The notes under the pieces: model-generated | What the model saw: only the letters and a program-made list of their open reading frames with translations | Told to the model about the DNA's origin: nothing | Databases searched by the model: none | NCBI RefSeq assembly: GCF_017874735.1 | Contig: NZ_JAGGLV010000008.1 | Span: 1-64,000, forward strand | Length of the DNA: 64,000 nt | Origin: Paenibacillus silagei | GTDB lineage: Bacteria > Bacillota > Bacilli > Paenibacillales > Paenibacillaceae | Direction of reading: 5' to 3' | Translations under genes and position numbers: made by a program | Shown here: piece after piece, positions 1 through 5,962 of the stretch | How positions within the stretch are numbered: position 1 is the first letter of the stretch | Layout of the letters: every line of letters starts with the position of its first letter

Positions 1-33
1 GCCTTTGATTTAATTCTTTTATTGTAACGAGAA

Positions 34-65
34 AAAGAGACATTCTTTGTGTCGAATGTCTCTTT
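34..65 (+). terminator. Perfect 12-bp stem-loop, probable terminator
   Basis: Arms 34-45 and 54-65 are perfectly complementary (AAAGAGACATTC / GAATGTCTCTTT) around an 8-nt loop. The A-start and T-end of the stem fit a bidirectional intrinsic terminator. It probably ends a gene lying left of the window. Confidence 0.65.
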
Positions 66-187
66 CAGTTCTTTATGGACTTTTTCAGTGGCCTCGCAAT
101 ACGCGCCGGGGTTTTTTTATATATTTTTTAAGAGGGTATGATATACATCTGCGCGTGGATCTAGTGCTCTTACGTACGTATGTGGGG

Positions 188-392
188 GCCAAGATGTATG
201 CGGAAAACAGAATACAATGGGTCGCCGGGGAGGTGACAAGGCCCAGTGTATACGGAAAACCGAATACATTGGACAGTGGCGAGGACATGAGGGCCAAATG
301 TATGCGAAAAACCGAATACAATGGGTGTCACGGAGACGACCAGGCCCAATGTATGCAAAAAACCGAATACAATTGGCGGCAGCGAGGAGATT
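188..392. repeat. Tandem array of four ~52-bp units, each an imperfect dyad
   Basis: Four degenerate units begin near 188, 241, 292 and 343, so the period is 51-53 bp. Each has the form GGCCCAATGTAT, a short A-rich centre, then CGAATACAATGGG, and can fold back on itself; in unit 2 GTATACGG and CCGAATAC pair across AAAA with one mismatch. The linkers (cgccggggaggtgac and similar) are less conserved. Open reading frames run through the array on both strands, but their peptides only echo the repeat (KTEYNG, KNRIQW), so I do not call them genes. Confidence 0.8.
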
Positions 393-395
393 ATT

Positions 396-506
396 TTATA
401 TTGTGCTGAAGACATACCAAAAGAACAGGCTTCCTAAAGCTAGCACAGCAGTCATACCAAGCAGCACTCCAATAATGACTTTTTCAGATCTGTTGTATTT
501 CTTCAA
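396..506 (-). CDS. Small single-span membrane protein, 36 aa
   Basis: A 36-residue peptide starting at TTG behind GAGGTGATC (spacing 3-8 nt depending on which bases pair). It begins MKKYNRSEKV, continues with about 22 hydrophobic residues (IIGVLLGMTAVLALGSLFFW) and ends YVFSTI. The basic N-terminus followed by one membrane segment suggests a small inner-membrane peptide. I recognise no family. It lies between the tandem repeat array on its 3' side and a hairpin with a T-run (531-586) only 25 nt upstream of its start, so its transcription may depend on readthrough of that hairpin. A type I toxin-like peptide is possible but only by shape. Confidence 0.55.
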   Translation of the reverse strand: MKKYNRSEKVIIGVLLGMTAVLALGSLFFWYVFSTI

Positions 507-530
507 TTTGATCACCTCAACAAACTCTAA

Positions 531-586
531 TATAAAAAACCAACAGCTCTCTTTTACCGAGAAATAAATCCCCGACTGCTGTTGGT
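531..586 (-). terminator. Hairpin with T-run between the acetyltransferase gene and the 36-aa ORF
   Basis: On the minus strand ACCAACAGC (586-578) pairs with GCTGTTGGT (547-539) across a ~30-nt loop, then six T. It probably terminates the acetyltransferase transcript, or acts as an attenuator for the 36-aa ORF starting at 506. Confidence 0.6.
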
Positions 587-624
587 GTATGGAACTGAAC
601 GTCTCTGATTAGGTTAATGTATGA

Positions 625-1212
625 TTATATATTTTGGTGATCCTTATGATGAAGATCCCTATATTCATTCTTTGTTAAACCAAACAACATAGAATCATGA
701 TATTTACCATTGATATAGAAGATTTGACGTCGGACTCCTTCTTGAACGCATCCTACTTTTCTAAGCATAGCAGCCGATGCCTTATTTCCGTCCAGAACAT
801 AATCATTAAATTTATTAAGTCTACGCTCGAAAAATGCATATTTTAAGAGCATGTGCACTGCCCTGGTACCGTAACCCTTACCTCGATAGGGATGATCAAT
901 TACAATACCTATGCTGAAAGTACCATTCCTCTCGTCAATGCTGTTTAAATTAATACCACCTACCGTTTCACCATTCATATCTTCAATAGTAAACATGATT
1001 CGGCCATTAGTGGATGAAAATTCAACGTTCTCTTCAACGAATTTCTTCGCCTCCGAGATTGTAGGCGGCAATTCAATAGTGCATTCCAGAAAACGACGGG
1101 CAGGGGTATCGAATGCATTTAAATATATACTTTCCCAATCCTCAGCCTCTATTGAACGCAATCTAATTTCATCATCTTGCCAATAATAGTTTGTATAATC
1201 TATATTTCGCAT
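625..1212 (-). CDS. GNAT family N-acetyltransferase (RimJ/RimL type), 195 aa
   Basis: Predicted acetyl-CoA-dependent N-acetyltransferase of the RimJ/RimL branch. The acetyl-CoA-binding signature is seen as HPYRGKGYGTRAV (about residues 127-139), and the downstream N.AS..MLRKVG block (NKASAAMLRKVGCVQEG) is typical of the family. Start: the ATG giving MRNIDYTNYY is taken because GGAGGTG lies 4 nt upstream; the longer frame to 1236 starts inside or before that ribosome-binding site. The substrate (a ribosomal protein N-terminus, or a small amine or antibiotic) cannot be told from sequence. It is monocistronic, with a hairpin terminator at 531-586. Confidence 0.85.
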   Translation of the reverse strand: MRNIDYTNYYWQDDEIRLRSIEAEDWESIYLNAFDTPARRFLECTIELPPTISEAKKFVEENVEFSSTNGRIMFTIEDMNGETVGGINLNSIDERNGTFSIGIVIDHPYRGKGYGTRAVHMLLKYAFFERRLNKFNDYVLDGNKASAAMLRKVGCVQEGVRRQIFYINGKYHDSMLFGLTKNEYRDLHHKDHQNI

Positions 1213-1282
1213 AAGTACACCTCCAAATAATATCACTATTCTATAAGTTTATCTCATGAAATATATATTTTGGAGGTGCTTT

Positions 1283-1327
1283 TTGATTATAAGTAATCTT
1301 AACATGTTGACATTACTTAGATGGTGA
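1283..1327 (+). other. 14-codon micro-ORF with a good RBS (uncertain)
   Basis: TTG at 1283 follows GGAGG with a 6-nt gap and reads MIISNLNMLTLLRW before TGA. No gene follows on this strand until 1896, so a leader-peptide role has no obvious target. It may be the truncated start of a lost gene. The stretch 1213-1575 otherwise holds only this and the remnant at 1384-1553. Confidence 0.2.
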
Positions 1328-1383
1328 AGTTCTAAGAATATTGTTCAAAGTCAAACGGGGGGCGGAAGATCTGCTACATTAGT

Positions 1384-1402
1384 ATATAAGTTATTCCGAA
1401 GT
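1384..1402 (-). repeat. Diverged copy of part of the neighbouring 41-aa membrane gene
   Basis: The 19-bp sequence ataagttattccgaagta (1384-1402 region) recurs as ataagctattccgaagta near 1624-1641, inside the 41-aa gene. On the minus strand it would read YFGITYILM, compared with YFGIAYGLLW in the intact gene, and is followed by a stop. This looks like the scrap of a duplicated paralogue. Confidence 0.4.
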
Positions 1403-1421
1403 ATGTTTATAAAAAAGGCGC

Positions 1422-1553
1422 CTACTCCCACCAAGCGTAGTATGTGCCTAGCTGTTTTGTAAGTTGGTTGATCGTAGGGAGGATCTCTGGCGAATATTCG
1501 GTGATCAGAACACCTTGGATGAGCGGCATAGCCTTAAGCGAAAATCCATTCAC
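1422..1553 (-). CDS. Hypothetical short ORF or gene remnant, ~43 aa
   Basis: Downstream of the 41-aa membrane gene, a frame opens at GTG (preceded closely by GGGAGGG, a short gap) and reads VNGFSLKAMPLI..., ending TYYAWWE. The frame is also open further upstream, to 1625, in a different frame from the membrane gene. Composition looks protein-like rather than random, but I do not recognise it. It lies between the two copies of the 19-bp repeat (1384 and 1624), so it may be a gene remnant from a duplication/deletion event rather than a live gene. Confidence 0.25.
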   Translation of the reverse strand: MNGFSLKAMPLIQGVLITEYSPEILPTINQLTKQLGTYYAWWE

Positions 1554-1575
1554 GTTCCCTCCCAGGTTTAATAGA

Positions 1576-1701
1576 TTATTCTTCAACAGGAACCGAGGAC
1601 TGGAAGGCATACCATAGCAGTCCATAAGCTATTCCGAAGTAAAGGAGTACACCCAGTATCGATATAGACAGTAGAATGATGATAACTTTATTTCCATTCA
1701 T
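1576..1701 (-). CDS. Small single-span membrane protein, 41 aa
   Basis: ATG at 1701 follows AGGAGG with a 7-8-nt gap, a strong signal. The product starts MNGNKVIIILLSISILGVLL, continues YFGIAYGLLWYAF and ends QSSVPVEE: one long hydrophobic segment (about residues 6-33) with an acidic C-terminal tail. No family recognised. Its T-rich hairpin (1719-1754) ends only ~18 nt upstream of the start, the same layout as for the 36-aa gene at 396-506. A fragment resembling its middle lies downstream at 1384-1402. Confidence 0.6.
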   Translation of the reverse strand: MNGNKVIIILLSISILGVLLYFGIAYGLLWYAFQSSVPVEE

Positions 1702-1718
1702 ACATTTACCTCCTACAT

Positions 1719-1754
1719 AAAAAAAACTCTCCCGATTTTTAGTATGGGGGAGAG
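1719..1754 (-). terminator. Hairpin with 8-T run just upstream of the 41-aa gene
   Basis: On the minus strand CTCTCCC (1754-1748) pairs with GGGAGAG (1733-1727), 14-nt loop, followed by TTTTTTTT. No gene on this strand lies immediately upstream, so it may be a leader attenuator for the 41-aa gene rather than a 3' end. Confidence 0.55.
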
Positions 1755-1895
1755 GAGTGAAGATGAAGACTGAGCAAAACCCTTACAACATAATATAAAG
1801 GAATTATAACTTCAGATCAATCCATTTTACATACTATTCCATCTCCTATATACTTAACCAGAAGAGAATTCTAGTGGCAGACATGGGAGTGGATC

Positions 1896-2165
1896 ATGAA
1901 GAATACATATAAGATTATGCTTTCGCTGATGCTCATCCTGGCGTTGATAGGTCCGGTGGCTGGGGCGGAAGGAGCGGCTGTGCCAGCGGAGACCCAAGCG
2001 AGGCTTATGGAGCAATATGGGCTGGATGCGCCGGCTCTGCCGTTGTGGGATTGGAGCAGCATTGATGTCGGGGGCAGTGGAATTACAGGTGGGATGCTGT
2101 TCGTGTACCGGATGATATTTAATCCGCTGGGGGTCATGTTGCTAGAGATACTATATATTCTGTAG
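1896..2165 (+). CDS. Hypothetical secreted protein, 89 aa
   Basis: Starts MKNTYKIMLSLMLILALIGP with a Sec-type signal: two Lys, a hydrophobic core and a likely cleavage after VAGAEGA near residue 26. The mature part is short (about 63 aa), contains a Gly-rich stretch (IDVGGSGITGG) and ends in a second hydrophobic segment (MLLEILYIL), so it may stay in the membrane. RBS GGAGTG lies 4 nt before ATG. The next gene starts 15 nt after the stop, suggesting co-transcription. No family recognised. Confidence 0.6.
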   Translation: MKNTYKIMLSLMLILALIGPVAGAEGAAVPAETQARLMEQYGLDAPALPLWDWSSIDVGGSGITGGMLFVYRMIFNPLGVMLLEILYIL

Positions 2166-2180
2166 TAGAGGGGGAAAAGA

Positions 2181-2540
2181 ATGAATTCGCGTTATGATAC
2201 GCCAAGCCCTGCACGCAGAGTCCGCAGGAGATCGGGCGGTAAGTCGTTTCTGGTCCTTATCCTTGTTCTGATTGTGATGGCGGTTACGAATCCGGGAAAG
2301 GAAGCATTCAGTGAATATTCTGTAAAGAATCTGGAGAATATGCTCGGTAAGGAAATAGGCGACGGAATTACCAAGCAGGTGGCCCAGCCTGTAATTGAGT
2401 CTTTGACCGTGAGGGATAACTACATTTTGTTCTCTGTATTCAGTGTACCGGACCTTAAGAATACCAATTTTTTTACCCGGGATGGCGGGGCCACGAAGAA
2501 GTATATCGGATTGTTCAAAATCCTGTTTATTAAGCTGTAA
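2181..2540 (+). CDS. DUF4359-like membrane-anchored protein, 119 aa
   Basis: Basic N-terminus (ARRVRRRSGGK, about residues 11-21) precedes one membrane segment (FLVLILVLIVMAV, about 23-35), then TNPGKEAFSEYSVKNLENML. The membrane segment followed by a TNP..E.Y motif resembles DUF4359 proteins, small proteins of unknown function; this assignment is from memory of the pattern and moderate. The C-terminal part (NYILFSVFSVPD...KKYIGLFKILFIKL) looks like a compact beta fold outside the membrane. RBS AGGGGG sits 8 nt upstream. It follows the small secreted protein by 15 nt. Confidence 0.6.
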   Translation: MNSRYDTPSPARRVRRRSGGKSFLVLILVLIVMAVTNPGKEAFSEYSVKNLENMLGKEIGDGITKQVAQPVIESLTVRDNYILFSVFSVPDLKNTNFFTRDGGATKKYIGLFKILFIKL

Positions 2541-2546
2541 ATATGG

Positions 2547-2576
2547 TTTACATATTGTTCCATGACCCGGTATAAT
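2547..2576 (+). promoter_or_regulatory. Putative SigA promoter for the 73-aa gene
   Basis: TTTACA (2547-2552), 18-bp spacer, TATAAT (2571-2576). The next start codon is at 2632. Confidence 0.6.
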
Positions 2577-2631
2577 TGAATAGATTCGAGACGGAATCTT
2601 TAATATGGTTGTGGAACAAGGAGGAACGAAG

Positions 2632-2853
2632 TTGAATACGGCTTATAAAGTACTGTCCAGTGATGCTGATCTATTCGCTGCCGCACTGGCACAGGTACAG
2701 GTCTACGTCGTTCAGCTGGTTGATGGCAAACCGCATGTGATTGCTGATTATGCCGGACCTGTACAGAAATGGACACCGGAGTACATTGTGCTGGCCGGAA
2801 TGACTTATAGACGCGATGAATTTGAATTCCGGGTACGATTGAACAAAAAGTAA
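2632..2853 (+). CDS. Hypothetical protein, 73 aa
   Basis: TTG at 2632 is chosen because AAGGAGG lies 7 nt upstream; the in-frame ATG at 2605 has no ribosome-binding site and the preferred site would lie inside the coding region. The protein (MNTAYKVLSSDADLFAAAL..., ending EFEFRVRLNKK) has no signal peptide or membrane segment. The central part (VYVVQLVDGKPHVIADYAGPV) and end look like beta strands. No family recognised. A SigA-type promoter lies 56 nt upstream, so it is probably its own unit. Confidence 0.6.
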   Translation: MNTAYKVLSSDADLFAAALAQVQVYVVQLVDGKPHVIADYAGPVQKWTPEYIVLAGMTYRRDEFEFRVRLNKK

Positions 2854-2912
2854 GCAGATTCGCTGCCCACTACCTGCAACTCTAACTAACATTACTGCCG
2901 AATCACACAATC

Positions 2913-2942
2913 TTTGGAGCCATTCTTGGCATCTCTTATACT
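2913..2942 (+). promoter_or_regulatory. Putative SigA promoter for the 72-aa gene
   Basis: TTTGGA (2913-2918), 18-bp spacer, TATACT (2937-2942), 26 nt upstream of the ATG at 2968. Confidence 0.5.
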
Positions 2943-2967
2943 ATCCAAGTGTAAAAGAGGTGTAAAG

Positions 2968-3186
2968 ATGAGCCAAAGAGAACGTAACCGGATTCGCAGA
3001 GCCATTAATGTCCTGCTGACACAGCGGGCTATCCTGCTCGAGAGACTGGAAGAAATCAATGAGAATCTGCGCAGAGTGCCTAGAGGTTCGCGGGCCAGAA
3101 GAGAACTGCTGGCAGCCAGAGAATCGATCCGCGAGGCCATCCGTTTGAATACGGTGGCTATCCGTCTGTTGAGAAGTGTGCTGTAG
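2968..3186 (+). CDS. Small Arg-rich helical protein, 72 aa
   Basis: ATG at 2968 follows AAGAGGTG with a 5-nt gap; the longer frame from 2914 overlaps the promoter and is rejected. The product is very rich in Arg, Glu and Leu (SQRERNRIRRAINVLL..., RRELLAARESIREAIRL), with heptad-like spacing, so an all-helical coiled coil or helical hairpin is likely. Its strong positive charge could mean nucleic-acid or membrane-surface binding, which is inference only. A strong terminator follows (3220-3256). No family recognised. Confidence 0.65.
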   Translation: MSQRERNRIRRAINVLLTQRAILLERLEEINENLRRVPRGSRARRELLAARESIREAIRLNTVAIRLLRSVL

Positions 3187-3219
3187 TCTGTATCCGCTCT
3201 AATTCATATGAATCACAAG

Positions 3220-3256
3220 AACCCTTGGGGCGCAATCTGGCGTCTCAAGGGTTTTT
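3220..3256 (+). terminator. Intrinsic terminator
   Basis: AACCCTTG (3220-3227) pairs with CAAGGGTT (3246-3253), followed by a T-run. Ends the 72-aa gene. Confidence 0.8.
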
Positions 3257-3265
3257 GCGACGTTC

Positions 3266-3604
3266 CTATTCCCGGATAGTGACACGGGTACCTATGGAAA
3301 CGAGGGCGGCTAGAGCCAGAACATCTGCGTTATACATACGAATACAGCCGTGTGAGACCATGTGGCCGATGGAGGATGGGTCATTGGTTCCGTGGATGCC
3401 GTAATGCGGCTTGGACAGTCCCATCCAGAAGGCACCGAACGGGCCGCCTGGATTGGGCTGTTTGTTAATGATGGTGTATTCGCCTACAGGCGAGACGGTT
3501 AACATTTTGCCGATGCCGACAGGGAAGCCTCTGGTGACAACGTCATTATCCAGCAAATACAGCATGCGCTGTGACAGATCGACGATAATTCGGTAATTGG
3601 GCAT
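3266..3604 (-). CDS. L,D-transpeptidase (YkuD domain), 112 aa
   Basis: Cell-wall enzyme of the YkuD fold, which cross-links or remodels peptidoglycan through a catalytic Cys. The active-site block is seen as [10 protein letters not shown] (about 67-76) and SHGCIRM (about 82-88), with the nucleophilic Cys in SHGC and His residues in both motifs. It is the catalytic domain alone: no signal peptide and no LysM, unlike longer family members such as B. subtilis YkuD. The start at [11 protein letters not shown] is preferred (AAAGGAG about 11 nt upstream); the longer frame reads into the hairpin at 3665-3718. It lies downstream of lexA on the same strand, separated by terminators. Confidence 0.85.
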   Translation of the reverse strand: MPNYRIIVDLSQRMLYLLDNDVVTRGFPVGIGKMLTVSPVGEYTIINKQPNPGGPFGAFWMGLSKPHYGIHGTNDPSSIGHMVSHGCIRMYNADVLALAALVSIGTRVTIRE

Positions 3605-3664
3605 ACAGATCAGCACTCCTTTGTAACAGGATATGTGCGGAGCTGAGCAGCGGTTCACAGAAAA

Positions 3665-3718
3665 AGTGGCCAAAAAGCCGAATGAGAACAAATGTTTTCA
3701 TTCGGCTTTTTGGCCACT
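3665..3718 (-). terminator. 21-bp perfect inverted repeat, bidirectional terminator-like
   Basis: Arms 3665-3685 and 3698-3718 are perfectly complementary. Inside them AAAAAGCCGAATGA and TCATTCGGCTTTTT give a terminator shape on both strands. The 12-nt loop (3686-3697) reads GAACAAATGTTT, one base from a LexA box and nearly the same as the perfect box at 4525-4536. It sits between the L,D-transpeptidase start and the lexA terminator. Confidence 0.7.
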
Positions 3719-3736
3719 ACACGAAGTAAAATGAAC

Positions 3737-3775
3737 ATAAAACAGGCTGCTTCGCATGGTGCGGAGCAGCCTGTT
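3737..3775 (-). terminator. lexA terminator
   Basis: AACAGGCTGCT (3741-3751) pairs with AGCAGCCTGTT (3765-3775); on the minus strand the stem is followed by TTTTAT. Lies just past the lexA stop. Confidence 0.75.
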
Positions 3776-3792
3776 CTTAAGCGGGGAGTAGA

Positions 3793-4419
3793 TTAGTGGA
3801 TATCGCGGAATAATCCGATGACCCGGCCCAAAATCGTAACGCGGTTGAGGCGGAGAGGCTCGTACGCCGGATTCTCCGGCTGCAGCCTGATATGATCCCG
3901 TTCCTTGTAGAAGGTCTTGACAGTTGCTTCATCTTCTTCGGTCATCGCTACAACAATATCGCCGTTGTCGGCAGTCTGCTGCTGGCGCACGATGACATAA
4001 TCCCCGTTCATAATTCCGGCATCCACCATACTGTCACCAAGAACAGATAGCATAAATACCTTGTTATCACCTACATAATGAGCAGGCAATGGGAAGTAAT
4101 CCTCAATATTCTCTGTAGCTGTAATAGGAACACCAGCTGTAACCTTACCCACAACCGGGATGCGGGTAACGGTCTGGACAAATTGATGCACATTCTCTGA
4201 ATCTTCCTGGCCGAGTAATTCAATGGCACGCGGTTTCGTTGGGTCACGCCGGATCAGGCCCTTCTTCTCAAGCCGGTCCAAGTGACCATGCACGGTAGAG
4301 CTGGAGGCCAGGCCGACAGCCTCGCCAATCTCGCGGACGGACGGAGGATAACCCTTGCTGCGGACTTCATTACGTATAAATTCCAGGATCGCCAGCTGAC
4401 GACTAGAAATCTTTGACAT
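3793..4419 (-). CDS. lexA: LexA, SOS transcriptional repressor, 208 aa
   Basis: Represses SOS genes and is inactivated by RecA-stimulated self-cleavage. The N-terminal winged helix covers about residues 1-65 ([11 protein letters not shown], then [21 protein letters not shown] as recognition helix region). The Ala-Gly cleavage bond is in GKVTAGVP. The Ser of [10 protein letters not shown] and the Lys of EDEATVKTF form the catalytic dyad. ATG at 4419 is preferred over 4434 because GGGG lies about 9 nt upstream of it. Autoregulation is shown by two LexA boxes in its own promoter (4463-4490). Divergent from yneA, as in Bacillus. Confidence 0.97.
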   Translation of the reverse strand: MSKISSRQLAILEFIRNEVRSKGYPPSVREIGEAVGLASSSTVHGHLDRLEKKGLIRRDPTKPRAIELLGQEDSENVHQFVQTVTRIPVVGKVTAGVPITATENIEDYFPLPAHYVGDNKVFMLSVLGDSMVDAGIMNGDYVIVRQQQTADNGDIVVAMTEEDEATVKTFYKERDHIRLQPENPAYEPLRLNRVTILGRVIGLFRDIH

Positions 4420-4451
4420 CGGTATCAACCCCATATACTATGTTTGGGAAA

Positions 4452-4480
4452 ATTATAACATAGAACTTCCGTTCGTACAA
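4452..4480 (-). promoter_or_regulatory. lexA: lexA promoter
   Basis: On the minus strand: TTGTAC (4480-4475), 17-bp spacer, TATAAT (4457-4452). A perfect LexA box fills the spacer and a second overlaps the -35. Confidence 0.8.
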
Positions 4481-4490
4481 ACATAAGTTC
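4463..4490. promoter_or_regulatory. Two LexA boxes controlling lexA
   Basis: GAACttccGTTC (4463-4474) is a perfect box within the lexA spacer. AAACataaGTTC (4479-4490) has one mismatch and overlaps the -35. Their centres are 16 bp apart. Confidence 0.85.
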
Positions 4491-4524
4491 TAAAATGAGG
4501 AAAATAAGAGAATGAAAATAAAGA

Positions 4525-4602
4525 GAACAAATGTTCCGAAAAAACTATTGATCGAAACACATGTTCGTGTTATATTATTTTCGAAAGCAAGAACATGTGT
4601 TT
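4525..4602. promoter_or_regulatory. Three LexA boxes controlling yneA
   Basis: GAACaaatGTTC (4525-4536, perfect) lies upstream of the -35. AAACacatGTTC (4555-4566, one mismatch) lies between -35 and -10. GAACatgtGTTT (4591-4602, one mismatch) lies between the transcription start and the RBS. Confidence 0.85.
4548..4576 (+). promoter_or_regulatory. yneA: yneA promoter
   Basis: TTGATC (4548-4553), 17-bp spacer, TATATT (4571-4576). LexA boxes flank and fill it, so it should be tightly SOS-controlled. Confidence 0.75.
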
Positions 4603-4616
4603 GGAGGATGATGATC

Positions 4617-5033
4617 ATGTTAAAGTATAGTACATACAACAGCATCTACAATAATGAGGATATCAAGGTGTCCGCTCCCGGTAATCCAACTGCTTATAGT
4701 TATGTAACCAAGATCAAGGACGGGATTCTTCATAGTCTCGCTGCGCTCTCATCACTATTCCGTCAGGTCAGCCTGATGAAGCTGGTCCTGGTGCTGATGC
4801 TTGTTATTTCGGGATTCACTGTGGTGGGGAATGTTTTTGCCGGTTCGGTCTCTTCACTGAAGCCGGATAAACGGATCGTAGTCGAACGCGGAGATACCTT
4901 ATGGAGTATTGCGTTAAGCAACAAGCCTGAGGACATGAAGACTGCCGTATATATAGAAGGAATAATGAAGACGAATCATTTGGAGAACAGCGTCATTAAG
5001 GCCGGAGATATTCTGACTTTACCTTTATACTGA
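4617..5033 (+). CDS. yneA: YneA-like SOS cell-division suppressor, LysM protein, 138 aa
   Basis: In Bacillus YneA delays septum formation during DNA damage. Here a cytoplasmic stretch of about 50 residues precedes one membrane segment (LMKLVLVLMLVISGFTVVGN, about 52-71). An extracellular LysM domain follows (VVERGDTLWSIALSN... to GDILTLPLY at the end). ATG at 4617 is preferred: GGAGG lies 9 nt upstream, and the longer frame from 4512 would include LexA boxes and the promoter. The cytoplasmic part is longer than in B. subtilis YneA (about 100 aa in all). Divergent from lexA with three LexA boxes in front. No yneB resolvase gene follows; a DUF896 gene does. Confidence 0.88.
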   Translation: MLKYSTYNSIYNNEDIKVSAPGNPTAYSYVTKIKDGILHSLAALSSLFRQVSLMKLVLVLMLVISGFTVVGNVFAGSVSSLKPDKRIVVERGDTLWSIALSNKPEDMKTAVYIEGIMKTNHLENSVIKAGDILTLPLY

Positions 5034-5063
5034 AGGAATATGTCAGACTAATGATCGACTGTG

Positions 5064-5100
5064 AGAGCTTTCAGGGGGTAGACCTTGACAAGCTCTTTTT
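5064..5100 (+). terminator. yneA terminator
   Basis: AGAGCTT (5064-5070) pairs with AAGCTCT (5090-5096) and runs into TTTT. Confidence 0.65.
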
Positions 5101-5142
5101 CTCATGGCAAAGTTAAAATGAATTTAGAGGGAGGGAAACGTA

Positions 5143-5352
5143 TTGAATATTGACGAATTGGTCGCACGCATCAATGAATTGGCACGCAAAGCTAAGAACG
5201 GCGGCCTGAATGACGAGGAACTGGCTGAACGTGCCAAGCTCCGCGAGATGTACCTGGGGAATATCCGCACTAACTTTCGGGCCCAGCTTGATACCATCGA
5301 AATTGTGGACAATCCGGAGCATGAAGAAGGCAATAACGGACTTAAGCATTAG
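5143..5352 (+). CDS. DUF896 (YnzC family) protein, 69 aa
   Basis: A short helical cytoplasmic protein. The pattern IDELVARINELARKAKNGGL followed by AERAKLREMYLGNIRTNFR is characteristic of DUF896/YnzC, whose B. subtilis member lies in the yneA-yneB-ynzC SOS operon; its biochemical role is unknown. TTG at 5143 is used, with GGGAGGG about 7 nt upstream. Here it follows yneA directly (no yneB) but is separated by a terminator-like hairpin, so its SOS induction may be partial. The C-terminal tail (NPEHEEGNNGLKH) is acidic and likely disordered. Confidence 0.88.
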   Translation: MNIDELVARINELARKAKNGGLNDEELAERAKLREMYLGNIRTNFRAQLDTIEIVDNPEHEEGNNGLKH

Positions 5353-5399
5353 CCTGTTGCCTTTTCATAGATAATACAGGATGACTAGGGGGAACTTAC

Positions 5400-5927
5400 A
5401 TGGCCCGTTCTTGGGAAAGAATGGTTCAACGCAACACGAAGCAAATTAACCAGCAAAGAAAGAAGCAGGGGAAGGACTCCATTTACACTTCCAGCACTAA
5501 GACTGCCGCGAAAAGCATCGATATTTTCAAAGGCCGCAATATCGTATTCCCCGTTGTACTGATGCTGCTCGGTATCATGTTCTGGGTGGTCGGCTCAATT
5601 GACGAAGCGAAAGGAAGCGGGATTCTGGCTAACTGGCTGGGTGTAGTGCTGTACTTCCTGCTCGCTGCGCTGCTGTTCTTCCGCCGTCCGTTCCTTAAGG
5701 TAGAGCGTGCGCGTATCTCTACTATTAAATACAACCGCGAACGCTTCCTGGCTGCGGCGGATATTGAGAAGATCACTTTATCGCGTAGTGTAGTTACCAT
5801 TAAGTATAAGGGTAAGCGCAAGCAGTGGATTTTCTCCAAGCTGATTAACCGTTATGACACTGCTGCGATGGGGGAACGCCTGGAGCAGTTCGCCAAGAAC
5901 AACAACATTGAGGTCGTGCACGAATAG
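5400..5927 (+). CDS. Hypothetical membrane protein with PH-like C-terminus, 175 aa
   Basis: A basic, Gln/Lys-rich N-terminus (NTKQINQQRKKQGK) precedes two membrane segments (about residues 49-65, VFPVVLMLLGIMFWVVG, and about 78-95, WLGVVLYFLLAALLFF). The C-terminal 75 residues (KVERARISTIKYNRERF..., EKITLSRSVVTIKYKGK) look like the beta-rich domain of bacterial PH-like membrane proteins. ATG follows AGGGGG with a 6-7-nt gap. It is followed by the HAD gene after 35 nt and may be co-transcribed. Function unknown. Confidence 0.7.
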   Translation: MARSWERMVQRNTKQINQQRKKQGKDSIYTSSTKTAAKSIDIFKGRNIVFPVVLMLLGIMFWVVGSIDEAKGSGILANWLGVVLYFLLAALLFFRRPFLKVERARISTIKYNRERFLAAADIEKITLSRSVVTIKYKGKRKQWIFSKLINRYDTAAMGERLEQFAKNNNIEVVHE

Positions 5928-5962
5928 GAAGACAGACCAGCATATAGGGAGTGGGAGAACAA

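Noticed and set aside
188..392. Possible CRISPR array
   Set aside because: Units are degenerate and joined by short linkers that are themselves similar; no uniform spacers and no cas genes nearby.
47..409. 120-aa ORF across the tandem repeats (and antisense ORFs 85-321, 170-415)
   Set aside because: The peptides merely translate the 52-bp repeat; no ribosome-binding site, and several frames are equally open.
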